A stretch of 64,000 bases of DNA from Anaerolineae bacterium. Lineage in GTDB: Bacteria > Chloroflexota > Anaerolineae > 4572-78 > J111. The notes below the pieces were generated by a model, which did not search any database, was not told where the DNA came from, and saw only the letters and a list, made by a program, of their open reading frames with translations. Below are positions 33,583-42,773 of the stretch, piece by piece. A program made the translations under genes and the position numbers. The stretch is taken from contig JAKLJP010000019.1 of the NCBI GenBank assembly GCA_023151115.1, forward strand, positions 1 to 64,000. The letters are read 5' to 3'. How positions within the stretch are numbered: the first letter of the stretch is position 1; each line of letters opens with the position of its first letter.

Positions 33583-35982
33583 ATGGACCTGCTTCAACCG
33601 CTAACGCTCTTTAATCAAGTTTCCCTCAAAACAAGAGATGCGCTCAGAACTATTGCCATCTCCCGCCACCTGCGCGATTTGTCGTCGCTGACGCTGCCGG
33701 AGATCGAGGCTGCCGTTGACTTGGTGAGCCAGGTTGTGCCGGCGGGCAATGTGCCCGGCGTCATTTTGAACGGGCTGGCCCGTATCTCCGGCCGCAAGCC
33801 GCCGGCCAAAGTTGTCCAACGGGACATCAACCTGCTCTTTCAAGGCGTTGAACAAGCTTTGAATACAGCCGTTTATGGCGCTTTTTTTGCCGGGCCGGCG
33901 GCGGTCATCTGGGGCTATCAAAATCTGCTCCGGCTGGCCGGCAAAGACCCCGAAGATTCCTTTCCTGAGGGGACCTGGCAGTTTTATGTGGATTACGCCC
34001 TGCGCGAAGACACCGCCCGCCACGCCACCGAGACGCACGGCTTCGATACCCGGCTAAAACAGCACCGGCTTTCCCTCAGTCCGGTTGTTCGGCTGACCGC
34101 CTGGGCCATGGCCGCGATTCACTGCCTGCACCAATATCCGCAGTTGTTAGAAAATGAATGGCGCGAGCGAGTTTACACCCAGTTTTTGCAGCAGCTCACC
34201 GCCGACCAGCCCGACGCGGCCCACTATGCCCGGCTCTATCGGGCGTGGGAAAAGCAGCGCCCTTATGAACGCGGCGCGGACGCCCAGCCAGACGAGACTT
34301 ACCCCCAGTACCGGCGGCGCAAATTTGATTCATTCCTGGCCCACTCTGTTCAAAATTTGCCCACGTCGCTGCGCCACGAGTTGGCCCGCCAAATTCGCCA
34401 GGCCGAAGCGGAAGTGCTGCCGGCCTACCAGCAGCAGATGTCTATCCTGGCTTACCTCGACCCCGGCCCCTACGGCGAAACTCGCACCCCTGTTCCGCTG
34501 CGGCAGCTTTGCCTGGGGCTGATTTACCAGGGTGGTTATCACCTCATCCCTGCCAGCGCGCCGGGCGGGACAAAACCGGCGGATGTGGCCCTGGTGCGGG
34601 CGCAGGTGGCCGCTATTTTAGCTCGCCCCTCAACTTCACCACCGGCCCCGCTGACGCCGCTGGCCCGCCTCACCCGGTCGGCCTGGCCCGAACTGCGCCA
34701 AAAGCTGAGTCCAGCCCTAATTAAAGAGTTTGACACGCTGCGGCGCGCCCCCATTTTGCTGAACGCCGACCCGCGCCCCGTTGACCTGCCGCTGGCGGAA
34801 CTGCGCCAGGCCGAGCGCGGCATTGGCGACCACGCTTTGACCCTCTTTGATACCGGCGAGACCTTTGTCTTCGACCAATCGCACATCTTTTTCGATGGGA
34901 CCTGGGGGGCCGCGCTGGCCGAAATTATGACCAACGAAGCCCTGAGTTGGGCCGTTTATCTCAACACCCTGCCGCCCATTCAAGCCGGTTCGAGCCGGCT
35001 CAAAGGGCTTACTTTTCATTTCAAAGCCGAGGACCTGGCCCTGTTGGAGCAAACCCCGACGGTGGCCGGCGAGGTCAGCGCCGAAACAAAAGCGGTCAAC
35101 CTTAAAGCCATACTGCGGCTGCGCCAGGCCCTTAAGCAGCGCAATGCTTTGCTTGAATTGACCGTCAGTGATCTGCTCATTCTCTACCGGGCCGTCCACG
35201 CCGTTACCTACCAGCCCGCCCAAAAACTGCTGGCTCAGTTGCAAAAGCTGAGTAAAAACAGCGCCACGCAAGAAGCGGCCATGGCCGCCCTCGACGCCTT
35301 GCAGCCCGCCCGGCCGCTGAGTCCGGCCATTGTCATTCCGGTTGACGCCAGCCGGCGCAATCCCCGCGACCGGCTGCACCCCATGACCTTTGAAGTCCCC
35401 TTAAACGACCTGGATTTGCTCAATCTGCACCGGCGGACTGTAGCGGCCCGGCAAGCCTACCAGCAGGGCCAGGCGGACTTTGCCAAGTTTAGCCAACTGC
35501 GGGGCAGATACTTGCGTTTCCTGGCCGAATTCGGTAGGATGCTCTGCGAGGCCAAGAAGATTGCCCTAACCGGCGAAAGCGCCAGCGTTGGCAGCATTAA
35601 ATTGCTGGCCCACCTGCCGACGCCCTTGCAGCGCATGCTCGACCAGGTACCCAGCCGTTTTGATATCTTGAATGATCTCATCCGGGGCCGGGAAGTTTTT
35701 TCCAATGTCGGAGCGGTGGTCCCCGGCAGCACGCTGACCCGCTTTATCACGGCCAAAGACGACAACGATAAAAAAACGCTGGCCTGGGGCATTATGACCG
35801 ACGCCGATGGTGTGATGCACATCAGCCTGCGCGATTTTCGGCCCCACGTAGCTGCATTGATAGCCACCGGGCACAAAGAGTTAGCTACCAGCCTGACCCG
35901 GCACTATCTTGACGCCTATGCCAACGGCCTTAACCGCTTCATCGCCGATCTGCGCGACATTACAGAAGCCGGAGAGAAATAG
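33583..35982 (+). CDS. Large protein of unknown function, divergent from the fusion kinase
   Basis: A 799-residue soluble protein that I cannot assign. It is rich in helices, His and Arg in its first 300 residues (for example YALREDTARHATETHGFDTR). Around residues 405-450 it carries ETFVFDQSHIFFDGTWGAAL, faintly like the DG-containing core of carnitine-type acyltransferases; this is only a resemblance. No signal peptide or membrane segment is seen. I use the ATG at 33583 because AAAGGGA lies just upstream; the longer frame from 33544 lacks a site. It shares a 118-base intergenic region with the MBL-STAS-kinase gene and precedes the two membrane kinases, so it may be a target or partner of that signalling system. 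Confidence 0.8.
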   Translation: MDLLQPLTLFNQVSLKTRDALRTIAISRHLRDLSSLTLPEIEAAVDLVSQVVPAGNVPGVILNGLARISGRKPPAKVVQRDINLLFQGVEQALNTAVYGAFFAGPAAVIWGYQNLLRLAGKDPEDSFPEGTWQFYVDYALREDTARHATETHGFDTRLKQHRLSLSPVVRLTAWAMAAIHCLHQYPQLLENEWRERVYTQFLQQLTADQPDAAHYARLYRAWEKQRPYERGADAQPDETYPQYRRRKFDSFLAHSVQNLPTSLRHELARQIRQAEAEVLPAYQQQMSILAYLDPGPYGETRTPVPLRQLCLGLIYQGGYHLIPASAPGGTKPADVALVRAQVAAILARPSTSPPAPLTPLARLTRSAWPELRQKLSPALIKEFDTLRRAPILLNADPRPVDLPLAELRQAERGIGDHALTLFDTGETFVFDQSHIFFDGTWGAALAEIMTNEALSWAVYLNTLPPIQAGSSRLKGLTFHFKAEDLALLEQTPTVAGEVSAETKAVNLKAILRLRQALKQRNALLELTVSDLLILYRAVHAVTYQPAQKLLAQLQKLSKNSATQEAAMAALDALQPARPLSPAIVIPVDASRRNPRDRLHPMTFEVPLNDLDLLNLHRRTVAARQAYQQGQADFAKFSQLRGRYLRFLAEFGRMLCEAKKIALTGESASVGSIKLLAHLPTPLQRMLDQVPSRFDILNDLIRGREVFSNVGAVVPGSTLTRFITAKDDNDKKTLAWGIMTDADGVMHISLRDFRPHVAALIATGHKELATSLTRHYLDAYANGLNRFIADLRDITEAGEK

Positions 35983-36032
35983 CGAATAGCGAATGGCGAA
36001 TTTTCATTCATCATTCGCCATTCGCCATTCAT
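35981..36032. repeat. Palindrome of GCGAATGGCGAAT phrases overlapping a stop codon
   Basis: Left arm AGCGAATAGCGAATGGCGAA, right arm ATTCGCCATTCGCCATTCAT. The left arm starts within the TAG stop codon (35980-35982) of the preceding gene, and the right arm ends 12 bases before the kinase ATG, leaving no normal ribosome site. Confidence 0.75.
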
Positions 36033-36043
36033 CATTCACAATT

Positions 36044-37777
36044 ATGCCTAACGATTCCTTAATCGGCCGGCGGCTGGACGAATACCGCCTGGAGGCTCTG
36101 CTGGGCCAGGGAGGTATGGCCCGTGTTTATCGCGGGCTGGACGTGCGCCTCAAACGGTGGGTGGCCATCAAGGTGATTGACGCCCCCTTCCGGGCCGACT
36201 CCGATTACATCAAACGCTTTGAGCGGGAAGCCCAGGCGATTGCCCAATTGGAACATCCGCACATTGTCCGGCTGTACCGCTACGGCGAAGTCAAAGAACT
36301 GCTCTACATGGCCATGCAGTATGTCGAGGGTGCGCCCTTGAGTGAACTACTGGCCTCCTACCGGGCCGAGGACGACTTTATCGAGCCGGGCGAGGCCGGC
36401 CGGATTATCCGTGAAGTTTGCCTGGCCCTCGATTACGCCCACAGCCAGGGCGTTATCCACCGCGATGTCAAACCGGCCAACATTATCCTGACCAAGCAGG
36501 GCAGCGCCGTGTTGACCGACTTTGGCCTGGCCCTGCTGACCGATGTCGGCACGCGGGGTGAAATCTTTGGCACACCCCATTACATGGCCCCGGAGCAGGC
36601 CATGTCGTCGGCAGGAGTGGTCCCACAAAGCGACCTGTATGCAGTGGGCGTCATTCTGTACGAGATGTTTACCGGCCGCGTGCCTTTCGATGCGGCCACG
36701 CCTTTGGATGTGGCCATGCTCCAGATGAGCGAACCGCCGCCGCGCCCGCGCCAGGTTCGGGCTGACCTCAAACCGGCCCTGGAAAAAGTCATCCTGAAGG
36801 CGCTGGCCAAAGACCCCCGCCGGCGCTACCCCAACGGCGCAGCCCTGGCCGAGGCAGTGGAACAAGCCCTAAAAGCCCCACGAGCCAAAGCCGCTCCGGC
36901 GGCTCGCCCCCGCAAATCCATCCCGGAACGGGTGGCCGTGAGCATGGCCAAACGCCCCCTGCCGCCGCTGCCCGCTGCTGTCGCCGCGCCGCCTCCCCGG
37001 AAAAAAGCGCGTCCGGCGGCCAAATCCGCCCCTGTACCCGTGTCATCTCCCCAACCCAACCGGCGTTTGTGGCTGTACCTGGCCGCCGCCGGGTTGATCT
37101 TGCTGCTGGGTCTTGGCTGGCTTTTCATCTTTGCCCCAACGGGGACGTCCTCCTGGTGGCCCTTCAATAGACCAGACGAAGTGATCTCAGCCGGTCAGCT
37201 CACACCCACACCCTCCCCGGCTGTTGTGGCCGATGAATTGTCTTCCCCTACCTCGACTCCTTCGGCCACTCCGCCGCCGGAGCCAAAGCTGCTGGCCGAC
37301 ACCCGGCGCGATTTCTCCGGCACGCCTGGCGCGTGGGATTATCTCTGGTCGCCGCCGGGCCAGGACAAGTGGAGCCAATTGAAGTACGAAAAGCGTCAAT
37401 ACGGCGAGTGCTGGTATGGGCAGGATTATATTCGTATTTGCGCCGACTCGGCCCACCCCGGCAACGGGGCCGATATTGCCTGGTTCTGGAAAAGCGAGGT
37501 CAGCGGCCCGTTAGAAGTCCGGCTGACAGCCGCCAAAAAGGATACCGGCGGGGACGGGGTCTCCATTGCCGTTTATCGCAACACCACCCAAACCACCGCC
37601 TTTCCCGAATTTAAAAAGTCGTTAGCCGGAAATGACCAGGGTGGATTTGCCGAAAAGTTCCAGCTTGACAATATTACTCCTGGCGACTATTTATTATTTG
37701 TTATCCAGCACAACGGTGAGGCCACCAGTGACCACACCGCTTTTCAGGCGTTGATCTGTCACTATCGCTGTCCGTAA
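36044..37777 (+). CDS. Transmembrane Ser/Thr protein kinase with extracellular C-terminal domain (copy 1)
   Basis: A 577-residue PknB-type kinase. The kinase domain (about 12-275) has GQGGMARVYRG, VAIKVID, HRDVKPANI (139-147) and DFGLA, so it should be active. A Pro/Ala/Lys-rich linker leads to one membrane helix (about 341-365), a Ser/Thr/Pro-rich stalk, and an outside domain of about 160 residues starting LADTRRDFSG and holding CWYGQDYIRICADSAHPG with several Cys and Trp. The same outside domain ends the next gene's product. I place the start at the ATG at 36044; there is no clear ribosome site because a palindrome abuts it. Confidence 0.93.
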   Translation: MPNDSLIGRRLDEYRLEALLGQGGMARVYRGLDVRLKRWVAIKVIDAPFRADSDYIKRFEREAQAIAQLEHPHIVRLYRYGEVKELLYMAMQYVEGAPLSELLASYRAEDDFIEPGEAGRIIREVCLALDYAHSQGVIHRDVKPANIILTKQGSAVLTDFGLALLTDVGTRGEIFGTPHYMAPEQAMSSAGVVPQSDLYAVGVILYEMFTGRVPFDAATPLDVAMLQMSEPPPRPRQVRADLKPALEKVILKALAKDPRRRYPNGAALAEAVEQALKAPRAKAAPAARPRKSIPERVAVSMAKRPLPPLPAAVAAPPPRKKARPAAKSAPVPVSSPQPNRRLWLYLAAAGLILLLGLGWLFIFAPTGTSSWWPFNRPDEVISAGQLTPTPSPAVVADELSSPTSTPSATPPPEPKLLADTRRDFSGTPGAWDYLWSPPGQDKWSQLKYEKRQYGECWYGQDYIRICADSAHPGNGADIAWFWKSEVSGPLEVRLTAAKKDTGGDGVSIAVYRNTTQTTAFPEFKKSLAGNDQGGFAEKFQLDNITPGDYLLFVIQHNGEATSDHTAFQALICHYRCP

Positions 37778-37780
37778 GGA

Positions 37781-37826
37781 TGAGGCGAGGAGGCGAGGAC
37801 ACGACGAGCTTCGCCTCCTCGCCTCA
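37781..37826. repeat. Perfect 16-bp-arm palindrome of GAGGCGAGGAGGCGA
   Basis: TGAGGCGAGGAGGCGA at 37781-37796 pairs with 37811-37826. It lies three bases after the stop codon of kinase copy 1. The wording recurs at 48486-48540 and partly at 46671-46695, including the trailing CGCCTCACGAGTCATCGC. Confidence 0.85.
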
Positions 37827-37858
37827 CGAGTCATCGCATCTCTCTTTAAGGAAAAAGT

Positions 37859-39475
37859 ATGAATCAAGATCCGCTGATTGGGCGCACGCTGGCAAACTTC
37901 AAGGTTGAACGCGCCATCGGGCGGGGCGGCATGGCCCAGATTTATTACGGCCAGGACATCAAATTAAAACGCCCGGTGGCCCTCAAGGTCATTGACGCCC
38001 GTCACCGGGGCAAGCCGGCCTACGCCAAGCGCTTTGTCCGCGAGGCGCAGACCATTGCCAAGTGGCGGCACGAGCACATCATCCAAATTTATTACGCCGA
38101 CGACAAAGACGGTCTGTATTACTTTGTCATGGAGCACATTGACGGCCAGGACTTGAGCCAGATGATGGCCAAGTACAAAGGCCGGGGCCGGTTGATCCCC
38201 CAGGCCGAAGTCTTGCGGATTGGCCGGGCCGTGGCCAGCGCTTTGGATTATGCCCACAAGCAGGGCGTCATCCATCGTGACGTCAAACCTTCAAATATTT
38301 TGGTGGCTAAAAATGGCCGGATTGTCCTGACCGATTTCGGCCTGGCCCTGAATGTCGAGCAGGGGTCGCTGGGCGAGGTGTTTGGCAGCGCCAATTACAT
38401 TGCCCCGGAGCAGGCCCGCAACTCGGCCGAGGCTGTGCCCCAATCTGACCTGTATGCCCTGGGCGTGATTCTGTACGAGATGCTGACCGGCCGGGTGCCT
38501 TTTCAAGACCCTTCCTCCACCGCCGTTACCGTCCAGCATTTGACCGTACCGCCGCCGCCGCCGCGCCAGGTTAACCCCAGCCTTAACAAAGCCACCGAAA
38601 CGGTTTTGCTGAAAGCGCTGCAAAAAACGCCCGACAAACGCTATCAAACCGGCGCAGCCTTGATCGAGGCGCTGGAAAAAGCACTGCATCTCTCGGCCAC
38701 GCCGGACGCTGCGCCTGCCCCCCATTCAGGTCGGCGCTGGCCGATTTACGCCGCCATTGGCGCAGTATTACTCATAGCCGCTCTGGTAGCGGCTACATTT
38801 TGGCTGCCGGGCTTTGAACTTCCTTTTGTGGACACAGTTGTTCCCGCAGCTATAGCTGAAGCCACACCCACTCCCTCTCCGGCTGCTTCTCTCACCAGCG
38901 AGTCCGCTGCTTTTACGGCTCCCTCCGCCACCCCGACCCCTGAACCAATTTCACCTCCAACCGAAGCGCCAGCCCCCCCCACGACTACCCCTGTACCCGA
39001 ACCTGCGCCGCTGGCCGATACGCAGCGCGACTTTTCAGAGATACAAGGGGCCGGGAACTGGGAGTATCAATTCTCGCTGGGGCGCGACAGCTTCGATTGG
39101 AAAAAAATGGAGCAGTTCAGCGAGGGCTGTTGGCGGTGGGCCGGCGAGCCTTCGGCCCGGATTTGCCCGGACTCCGCCCACCCCGGACTCACCGGCGATG
39201 TCGCCTGGCGCTGGCAGAGCAGTGTCGGCGGACCCATTCAGGTGAGTGTGTCGGCCAAAAAAGTGGATACCGGCGGCGGCGATGGGGTGCTGGTGCTGGT
39301 TTATCACAACACCACCGAAATCAAGCGCTGGCAGCTTGGGGCGAGTGACAGTCAAGGTTTCGCCGAGGAATTTAGCCTGGAGGTAGCTGAGGGAGACTAT
39401 GTATTCTTTGTCCTCAAAGCCGGGTCAGACCCGGCTAATGATGAGACGGCCTTTCAGGCGCGATTATTTCCATAA
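37859..39475 (+). CDS. Transmembrane Ser/Thr protein kinase with extracellular C-terminal domain (copy 2)
   Basis: A 538-residue paralogue of the kinase at 36044-37777. Kinase domain motifs are GRGGMAQIYYG, VALKVIDARH, HRDVKPSNI and DFGLA. One membrane helix lies at about 293-315, followed by a long Thr/Pro stalk (ATPTPSPAAS and so on) and the outside domain beginning LADTQRDFSE, ending in DETAFQARLFP, matching DHTAFQALICH of copy 1. In the outside domain a VSAKKVDTGGGDGVLVLVYH stretch aligns with LTAAKKDTGGDGVSIAVYR of copy 1. AAGGAAAAAG precedes the ATG. The pair probably arose by duplication and may sense related external cues. Confidence 0.94.
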   Translation: MNQDPLIGRTLANFKVERAIGRGGMAQIYYGQDIKLKRPVALKVIDARHRGKPAYAKRFVREAQTIAKWRHEHIIQIYYADDKDGLYYFVMEHIDGQDLSQMMAKYKGRGRLIPQAEVLRIGRAVASALDYAHKQGVIHRDVKPSNILVAKNGRIVLTDFGLALNVEQGSLGEVFGSANYIAPEQARNSAEAVPQSDLYALGVILYEMLTGRVPFQDPSSTAVTVQHLTVPPPPPRQVNPSLNKATETVLLKALQKTPDKRYQTGAALIEALEKALHLSATPDAAPAPHSGRRWPIYAAIGAVLLIAALVAATFWLPGFELPFVDTVVPAAIAEATPTPSPAASLTSESAAFTAPSATPTPEPISPPTEAPAPPTTTPVPEPAPLADTQRDFSEIQGAGNWEYQFSLGRDSFDWKKMEQFSEGCWRWAGEPSARICPDSAHPGLTGDVAWRWQSSVGGPIQVSVSAKKVDTGGGDGVLVLVYHNTTEIKRWQLGASDSQGFAEEFSLEVAEGDYVFFVLKAGSDPANDETAFQARLFP

Positions 39476-39488
39476 CGATTCTGGTTGT

Positions 39489-39674
39489 CTGATAAGCTTA
39501 ATCACGAATGGCGCGAATAAACGAATGGCACAAATCTTTAAAATATTTGTGCCATTCGTCCATTTGTGTTATTCGTGATAAAAATTTTATAGGACGCGGA
39601 TCGAACGGATGATACGGATAAAAATTAAGAAATCCGTTCGATCCGTATAATCCGCGTTCTATTCAGCTTATCAA
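39489..39674. repeat. Nested palindromes between convergent genes
   Basis: Two palindromes lie side by side, 39501-39579 (ATCACGAATGGCGCGAATAA ... TTATTCGTGAT) and 39591-39660 (AGGACGCGGATCGAACGGAT ... ATAATCCGCGTTCT). Both are enclosed by outer arms TGATAAGCTT (39490-39499) and AGCTTATCA (39665-39673). The gap holds no gene. Confidence 0.8.
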
Positions 39675-39699
39675 ACGTATAATTTGAAACTCCAGGCTT

Positions 39700-41283
39700 T
39701 TAAACAGTCTTGCGGGTTTGATGCCACGTCTGCTCGATCTCCCGGTTTACGGCCACTTTTTCAAAAAAGCAGTGACGCAATTTTTCATCGCTGATCGCCG
39801 TGGCTCGTTGGTGTAACAGCATGTGGGCCTCGTCCAGAATCCTCCCGGCCGTTTCGTGTTCGCCCAGGGCTGTGAGTCCCTGATAGGCCCACAGATAAAT
39901 ACTCCAGGGGTCCCAAAACTGCTGAGCCTTACCATCCAAAACCCACCCGGCGACAGCATCAATGTAGCGGCGGGCGGCAGCCTCATCTTGCCGGGCCAGG
40001 GCCATGCGGGCCAGCCCGGCCTGGTCGAAAATCGCCAGGGTTGTCGCCCCAATTTCCTGATGGATGGTCAGGGCTTCCTGATAATTGGCCTGGGCGATGT
40101 CTGTATTGCCCAACTGCTCGTGGTTGAGGCCCAGGCCGGTCAGGGCGTAAGCCTCATTTTCCCGGTCGCCAACGGATTGGGAAATATCCAGCGCTTCCAG
40201 GCAGAAGCGCAAGCCCTCGGCGCTGCGCCGCTCATCCCAGGCCAGCCAGCCCAGGTGGCTGAGCGCGGTAGCCTCGCCGTAGCGGTCGCCGATGATACGC
40301 CGTTTTTCCAGGGTAGCCTGAAAACAGGCGCCCGCCGCTTCGTAATCGCCCAGGCGTTGATAAATCCAGCCCAAAATCAGGTCGGCCACAGCCGCGCTTT
40401 CCTGGTCGTCGGTGAAGCGGGTAAAATCCTGGGCGGCGCGAATGTATTCCAAAGCGAGGTCGTACTGGCCCAGGCGGTAGCTGGCCCGGCCCAGGTGCAG
40501 CAGGCTGGCGGTTTTGGTGGCCGGTTCGCCGACCATCTTCAGCGCTTCCAGGGCTTCATTGGCCCATTTCTGCACGGCGGGGTAATCGAAGCGCCGCCAG
40601 GCGGCGCGGGCCAGCCGGTTGAGGCTTTGCGCTTCCAGCCGCCGGTTGCCGGAGCGGCGAGCCACCCGCAGGCCCACTTCGGCGGCTTCGGCGGCGGCCT
40701 GGTATTCGCTGATTTTATCAAAATAGGCGGCCCGGCGGTTGTGGGTGACGGCCAGGCGGGTGTCGTCGGCCAGCAATTCGGCCAGGGTTTGCATCAGGGT
40801 CAAATGGGTGGCCTGGCGGTCGCGCTCGCCCAGCCGGTCGAGCACAACCTCTCGCGCGGCCAGCAGGTCCCAGCGATTGGCGTAATCCTGGTTGTCCAGC
40901 AGGGCCAGCGCCCGGCTGTACAACTCGATGGCCTCCTGGTTGGCGTAGGCAGCCACCGCTTCTGCGGCAGCTATTTTTAGATACTTTAACGCCCGCTCGG
41001 TATCGCCGCCGGTTTCAAAATGGTAGGCCAGCAGCAGCGGCAAATCCTCCGGCGTATCGGGCTGTTCCTCGCCCCTAAGCGCGGGCGCAAAGAGCGTTTC
41101 CAAAGTCTCACCCACCTGTTGATGAAGCTGGCGGCGGTCGGTGCGGAGCAGGCTTTGGTAGACGCTTTCCTGGGTGAAAACGTGCTTAAAGATGTACTCC
41201 AGGTCCGACTCGCTCATTTGCGGGCTGATGAGGTCGGATTTTTCCAGGGTTTGGAGGTGTTGGGTTAGGTTAATCATAGTCAT
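39700..41283 (-). CDS. TPR-domain protein: detached C-terminal half of a cyclase/ATPase protein
   Basis: A 527-residue protein made of a short helical start and about ten TPR-like repeats (residues about 80-510; for example GEATALSHLGWLAWDERRSA). Its opening NLTQHLQTLEKSDLISPQ and LEYIFKHVFTQESVYQSLLR is the stretch that in intact cyclase-AAA-TPR proteins follows the ATPase lobe. The gene at 44508-46295 ends exactly before this stretch, so the two genes look like halves of one. The start ATG has no clear ribosome site. Alone, the half could still serve as a TPR scaffold or rejoin the other half as a separate subunit. Confidence 0.85.
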   Translation of the reverse strand: MTMINLTQHLQTLEKSDLISPQMSESDLEYIFKHVFTQESVYQSLLRTDRRQLHQQVGETLETLFAPALRGEEQPDTPEDLPLLLAYHFETGGDTERALKYLKIAAAEAVAAYANQEAIELYSRALALLDNQDYANRWDLLAAREVVLDRLGERDRQATHLTLMQTLAELLADDTRLAVTHNRRAAYFDKISEYQAAAEAAEVGLRVARRSGNRRLEAQSLNRLARAAWRRFDYPAVQKWANEALEALKMVGEPATKTASLLHLGRASYRLGQYDLALEYIRAAQDFTRFTDDQESAAVADLILGWIYQRLGDYEAAGACFQATLEKRRIIGDRYGEATALSHLGWLAWDERRSAEGLRFCLEALDISQSVGDRENEAYALTGLGLNHEQLGNTDIAQANYQEALTIHQEIGATTLAIFDQAGLARMALARQDEAAARRYIDAVAGWVLDGKAQQFWDPWSIYLWAYQGLTALGEHETAGRILDEAHMLLHQRATAISDEKLRHCFFEKVAVNREIEQTWHQTRKTV

Positions 41284-41301
41284 AATCCCATATCTTTAAT
41301 C

Positions 41302-41413
41302 GTAACTACTCACCCGCTCAAGGCTAAGGCTGAGTCGAAGGCTAAGAGTGCAAGATCAATCTTAGCCTCAGCCTTAGCCTTAGCCTTTGATATTACTACC
41401 GCTGAGCAGTTAC
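41302..41413. repeat. Palindrome of GGCTAAGGCT phrases
   Basis: Left phrases CAAGGCTAAGGCTGAG and GAAGGCTAAGA, right phrases TCTTAGCCTCAGCCTTAGCC. Outer GTAACT / AGTTAC arms close it. It lies at the downstream edge of the island inserted between the cyclase halves. Confidence 0.7.
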
Positions 41414-41415
41414 AT

Positions 41416-42072
41416 TTATTTAATTGAAAAGTGGGCCGAGGCCCAGCGTTGTATTTCGCTATCGGGGATATCCGGCCCGGTGACAGAAACAGTTTTGTCG
41501 TCTTTACCGAACCACTCCTTTTTGTTGCAATAATCAGGCGAACTGCCCTTAAAGGTCTGAACCGCGATCAGCCGGCCGGTTTTGGCCTCGATTAATCGGG
41601 CTTCCCGCTGGAGGTAATAGCGATCTATGACATTGGTCACGGTGGTATCCTCTCCGTAAGGGCATCTTTGAATATAGATGGCTTGAGATTTGCCCAGGCA
41701 TAATACCAACTGGGTTTCAGCCAGCGACTGCGGCAAAGCCCCGCCGGGAATGAGATAGGAGTCAAGCTGCCATCCCTCGGAACCGTCTCTGACCGCTACT
41801 GCCGGATGCAGACCCGGCGCAGACGAGTAGGCTGAAGCCTGGCCGACCCATTTGCCCTGGCAAACGCCGGCCAGCGGGGCAAACTCGCTTTGAAACTTTC
41901 TATTCTGGATGATAAAGTAGGCCCCGCCCACAATCACGGCCAACATCAGGACAAAACCAGCCACAAGAATTACCACTGCTTTTTGCCCTAAAAAGCTATC
42001 TCCCTGCGCTTTGCCTACGGGTACAAATTGTTCTGCTGCGGCGCTCGGCCGATAACGTATCCTTCGTCCCAT
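41416..42072 (-). CDS. Membrane-anchored protein of unknown function
   Basis: A 218-residue protein with a basic N-terminus (MGRRIRYRPSAAAEQF), one membrane helix at about 32-54 (AVVILVAGFVLMLAVIVGGA) and an outside domain of about 165 residues with several Cys (for example GVCQGKWVGQASAY and IQRCPYGEDTTV). The outside part may be disulfide-stabilised. AGGAGG lies directly before the ATG at 42072; the longer frame reaching 42213 adds residues without a site. It is the last minus-strand gene of the island and is separated by 140 bases from the small-gene operon. I do not recognise the family. Confidence 0.75.
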   Translation of the reverse strand: MGRRIRYRPSAAAEQFVPVGKAQGDSFLGQKAVVILVAGFVLMLAVIVGGAYFIIQNRKFQSEFAPLAGVCQGKWVGQASAYSSAPGLHPAVAVRDGSEGWQLDSYLIPGGALPQSLAETQLVLCLGKSQAIYIQRCPYGEDTTVTNVIDRYYLQREARLIEAKTGRLIAVQTFKGSSPDYCNKKEWFGKDDKTVSVTGPDIPDSEIQRWASAHFSIK

Positions 42073-42212
42073 CTCAACCTCCTGGACATGTCCTGATTTA
42101 ACTTGAGTGGAAAACTGATTCCTAGTATTGATAGGGGGCTGTCTCCAGCCGTAGGTCTTGTGATTCAGTGCAGGTTCAACTACTTTCATCGCCGTGCAGG
42201 CGATTAGGGGCA

Positions 42213-42473
42213 CTACAATAAATCAGCAAATTCTTCAAATAATTCGTCAGGGAGATCGTTCCGATACTTACGCATGAACTCGTCAAAACTTTCTCTGTGT
42301 CTAAAGGCTAAATCCCTAAGCATTGCCTCTGCCATTTGTAATTCATTGTTGAGAATAGCTCTATGAATACTTCGTGCAGTAACAGCAACAAGATTGTTCT
42401 GCCCAGTAAATACAGAAGATGCTAAAGCAACAGCTAAAGCCCTTCCAACAGCAGCCCAAGCAGCGGGTCCCAT
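42213..42473 (-). CDS. Small protein of unknown function, end of the TerB-like operon
   Basis: An 86-residue protein. The first 25 residues are Ala/Val-rich and moderately hydrophobic (MGPAAWAAVGRALAVALASS), the rest charged and helical, ending in acidic DLPDELFEEFADLL. The hydrophobic start could insert in or lie on the membrane. The gene begins three bases after the stop of the gene at 42477-42773, and its AGGAGA ribosome site lies inside that gene's end. That tight packing marks it as part of one translation-coupled operon. Base composition is AT-rich relative to the flanking genes. No family recognised. Confidence 0.65.
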   Translation of the reverse strand: MGPAAWAAVGRALAVALASSVFTGQNNLVAVTARSIHRAILNNELQMAEAMLRDLAFRHRESFDEFMRKYRNDLPDELFEEFADLL

Positions 42474-42476
42474 ACT

Positions 42477-42773
42477 TTAACTACTTCTCCTAAAATCCAA
42501 AATCCGAAGGCATTCTTCCTCAAAAGCAATCATATTGCGATATAGTGTAGCAACACATCGATAAATTTTTTGCCGTTCTTGTTTGGGAAGAGATTGGGTG
42601 GCAACGGAAATCTGCTGCAACAATTCAATCAAATCTTCTTGACTCATGACAGCTTCTTTTAGATACTCATTAGCTTGATGCAAATCTTGCAGCGTTATTT
42701 CGTGTTCTTTTTTGATACGAATAACGTCAGTAATAGCATCAATAATTTTCAGGACAAAAAAGCTTTTATCCAC
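42477..42773 (-). CDS. Small helical protein of unknown function in the TerB-like operon
   Basis: A 98-residue, strongly helical and charged protein (for example KEHEITLQDLHQANEYLKEA and LPKQERQKIYRCVATLY). The start is a GTG that overlaps the end of the upstream gene by 8 bases; AAGGGA just before it provides the ribosome site. The product has a coiled-coil-like pattern around residues 15-60 and no membrane segment. It is AT-rich, like its neighbours and unlike the flanking cyclase halves. I cannot assign a family; overlap and spacing indicate joint expression with the TerB-like protein. Confidence 0.65.
   Translation of the reverse strand: MDKSFFVLKIIDAITDVIRIKKEHEITLQDLHQANEYLKEAVMSQEDLIELLQQISVATQSLPKQERQKIYRCVATLYRNMIAFEEECLRILDFRRSS

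Noticed and set aside
37778..37858. Possible CRISPR-like repeat array in GAGGCGAGG phrases
   Set aside because: Phrases are short, contiguous without spacers and arranged as an inverted pair, so they form a palindrome and not an array. No cas gene is present.
39823..40980. 385-residue plus-strand frame opposite the TPR gene
   Set aside because: Shadow of GC-rich TPR codons; no family features.
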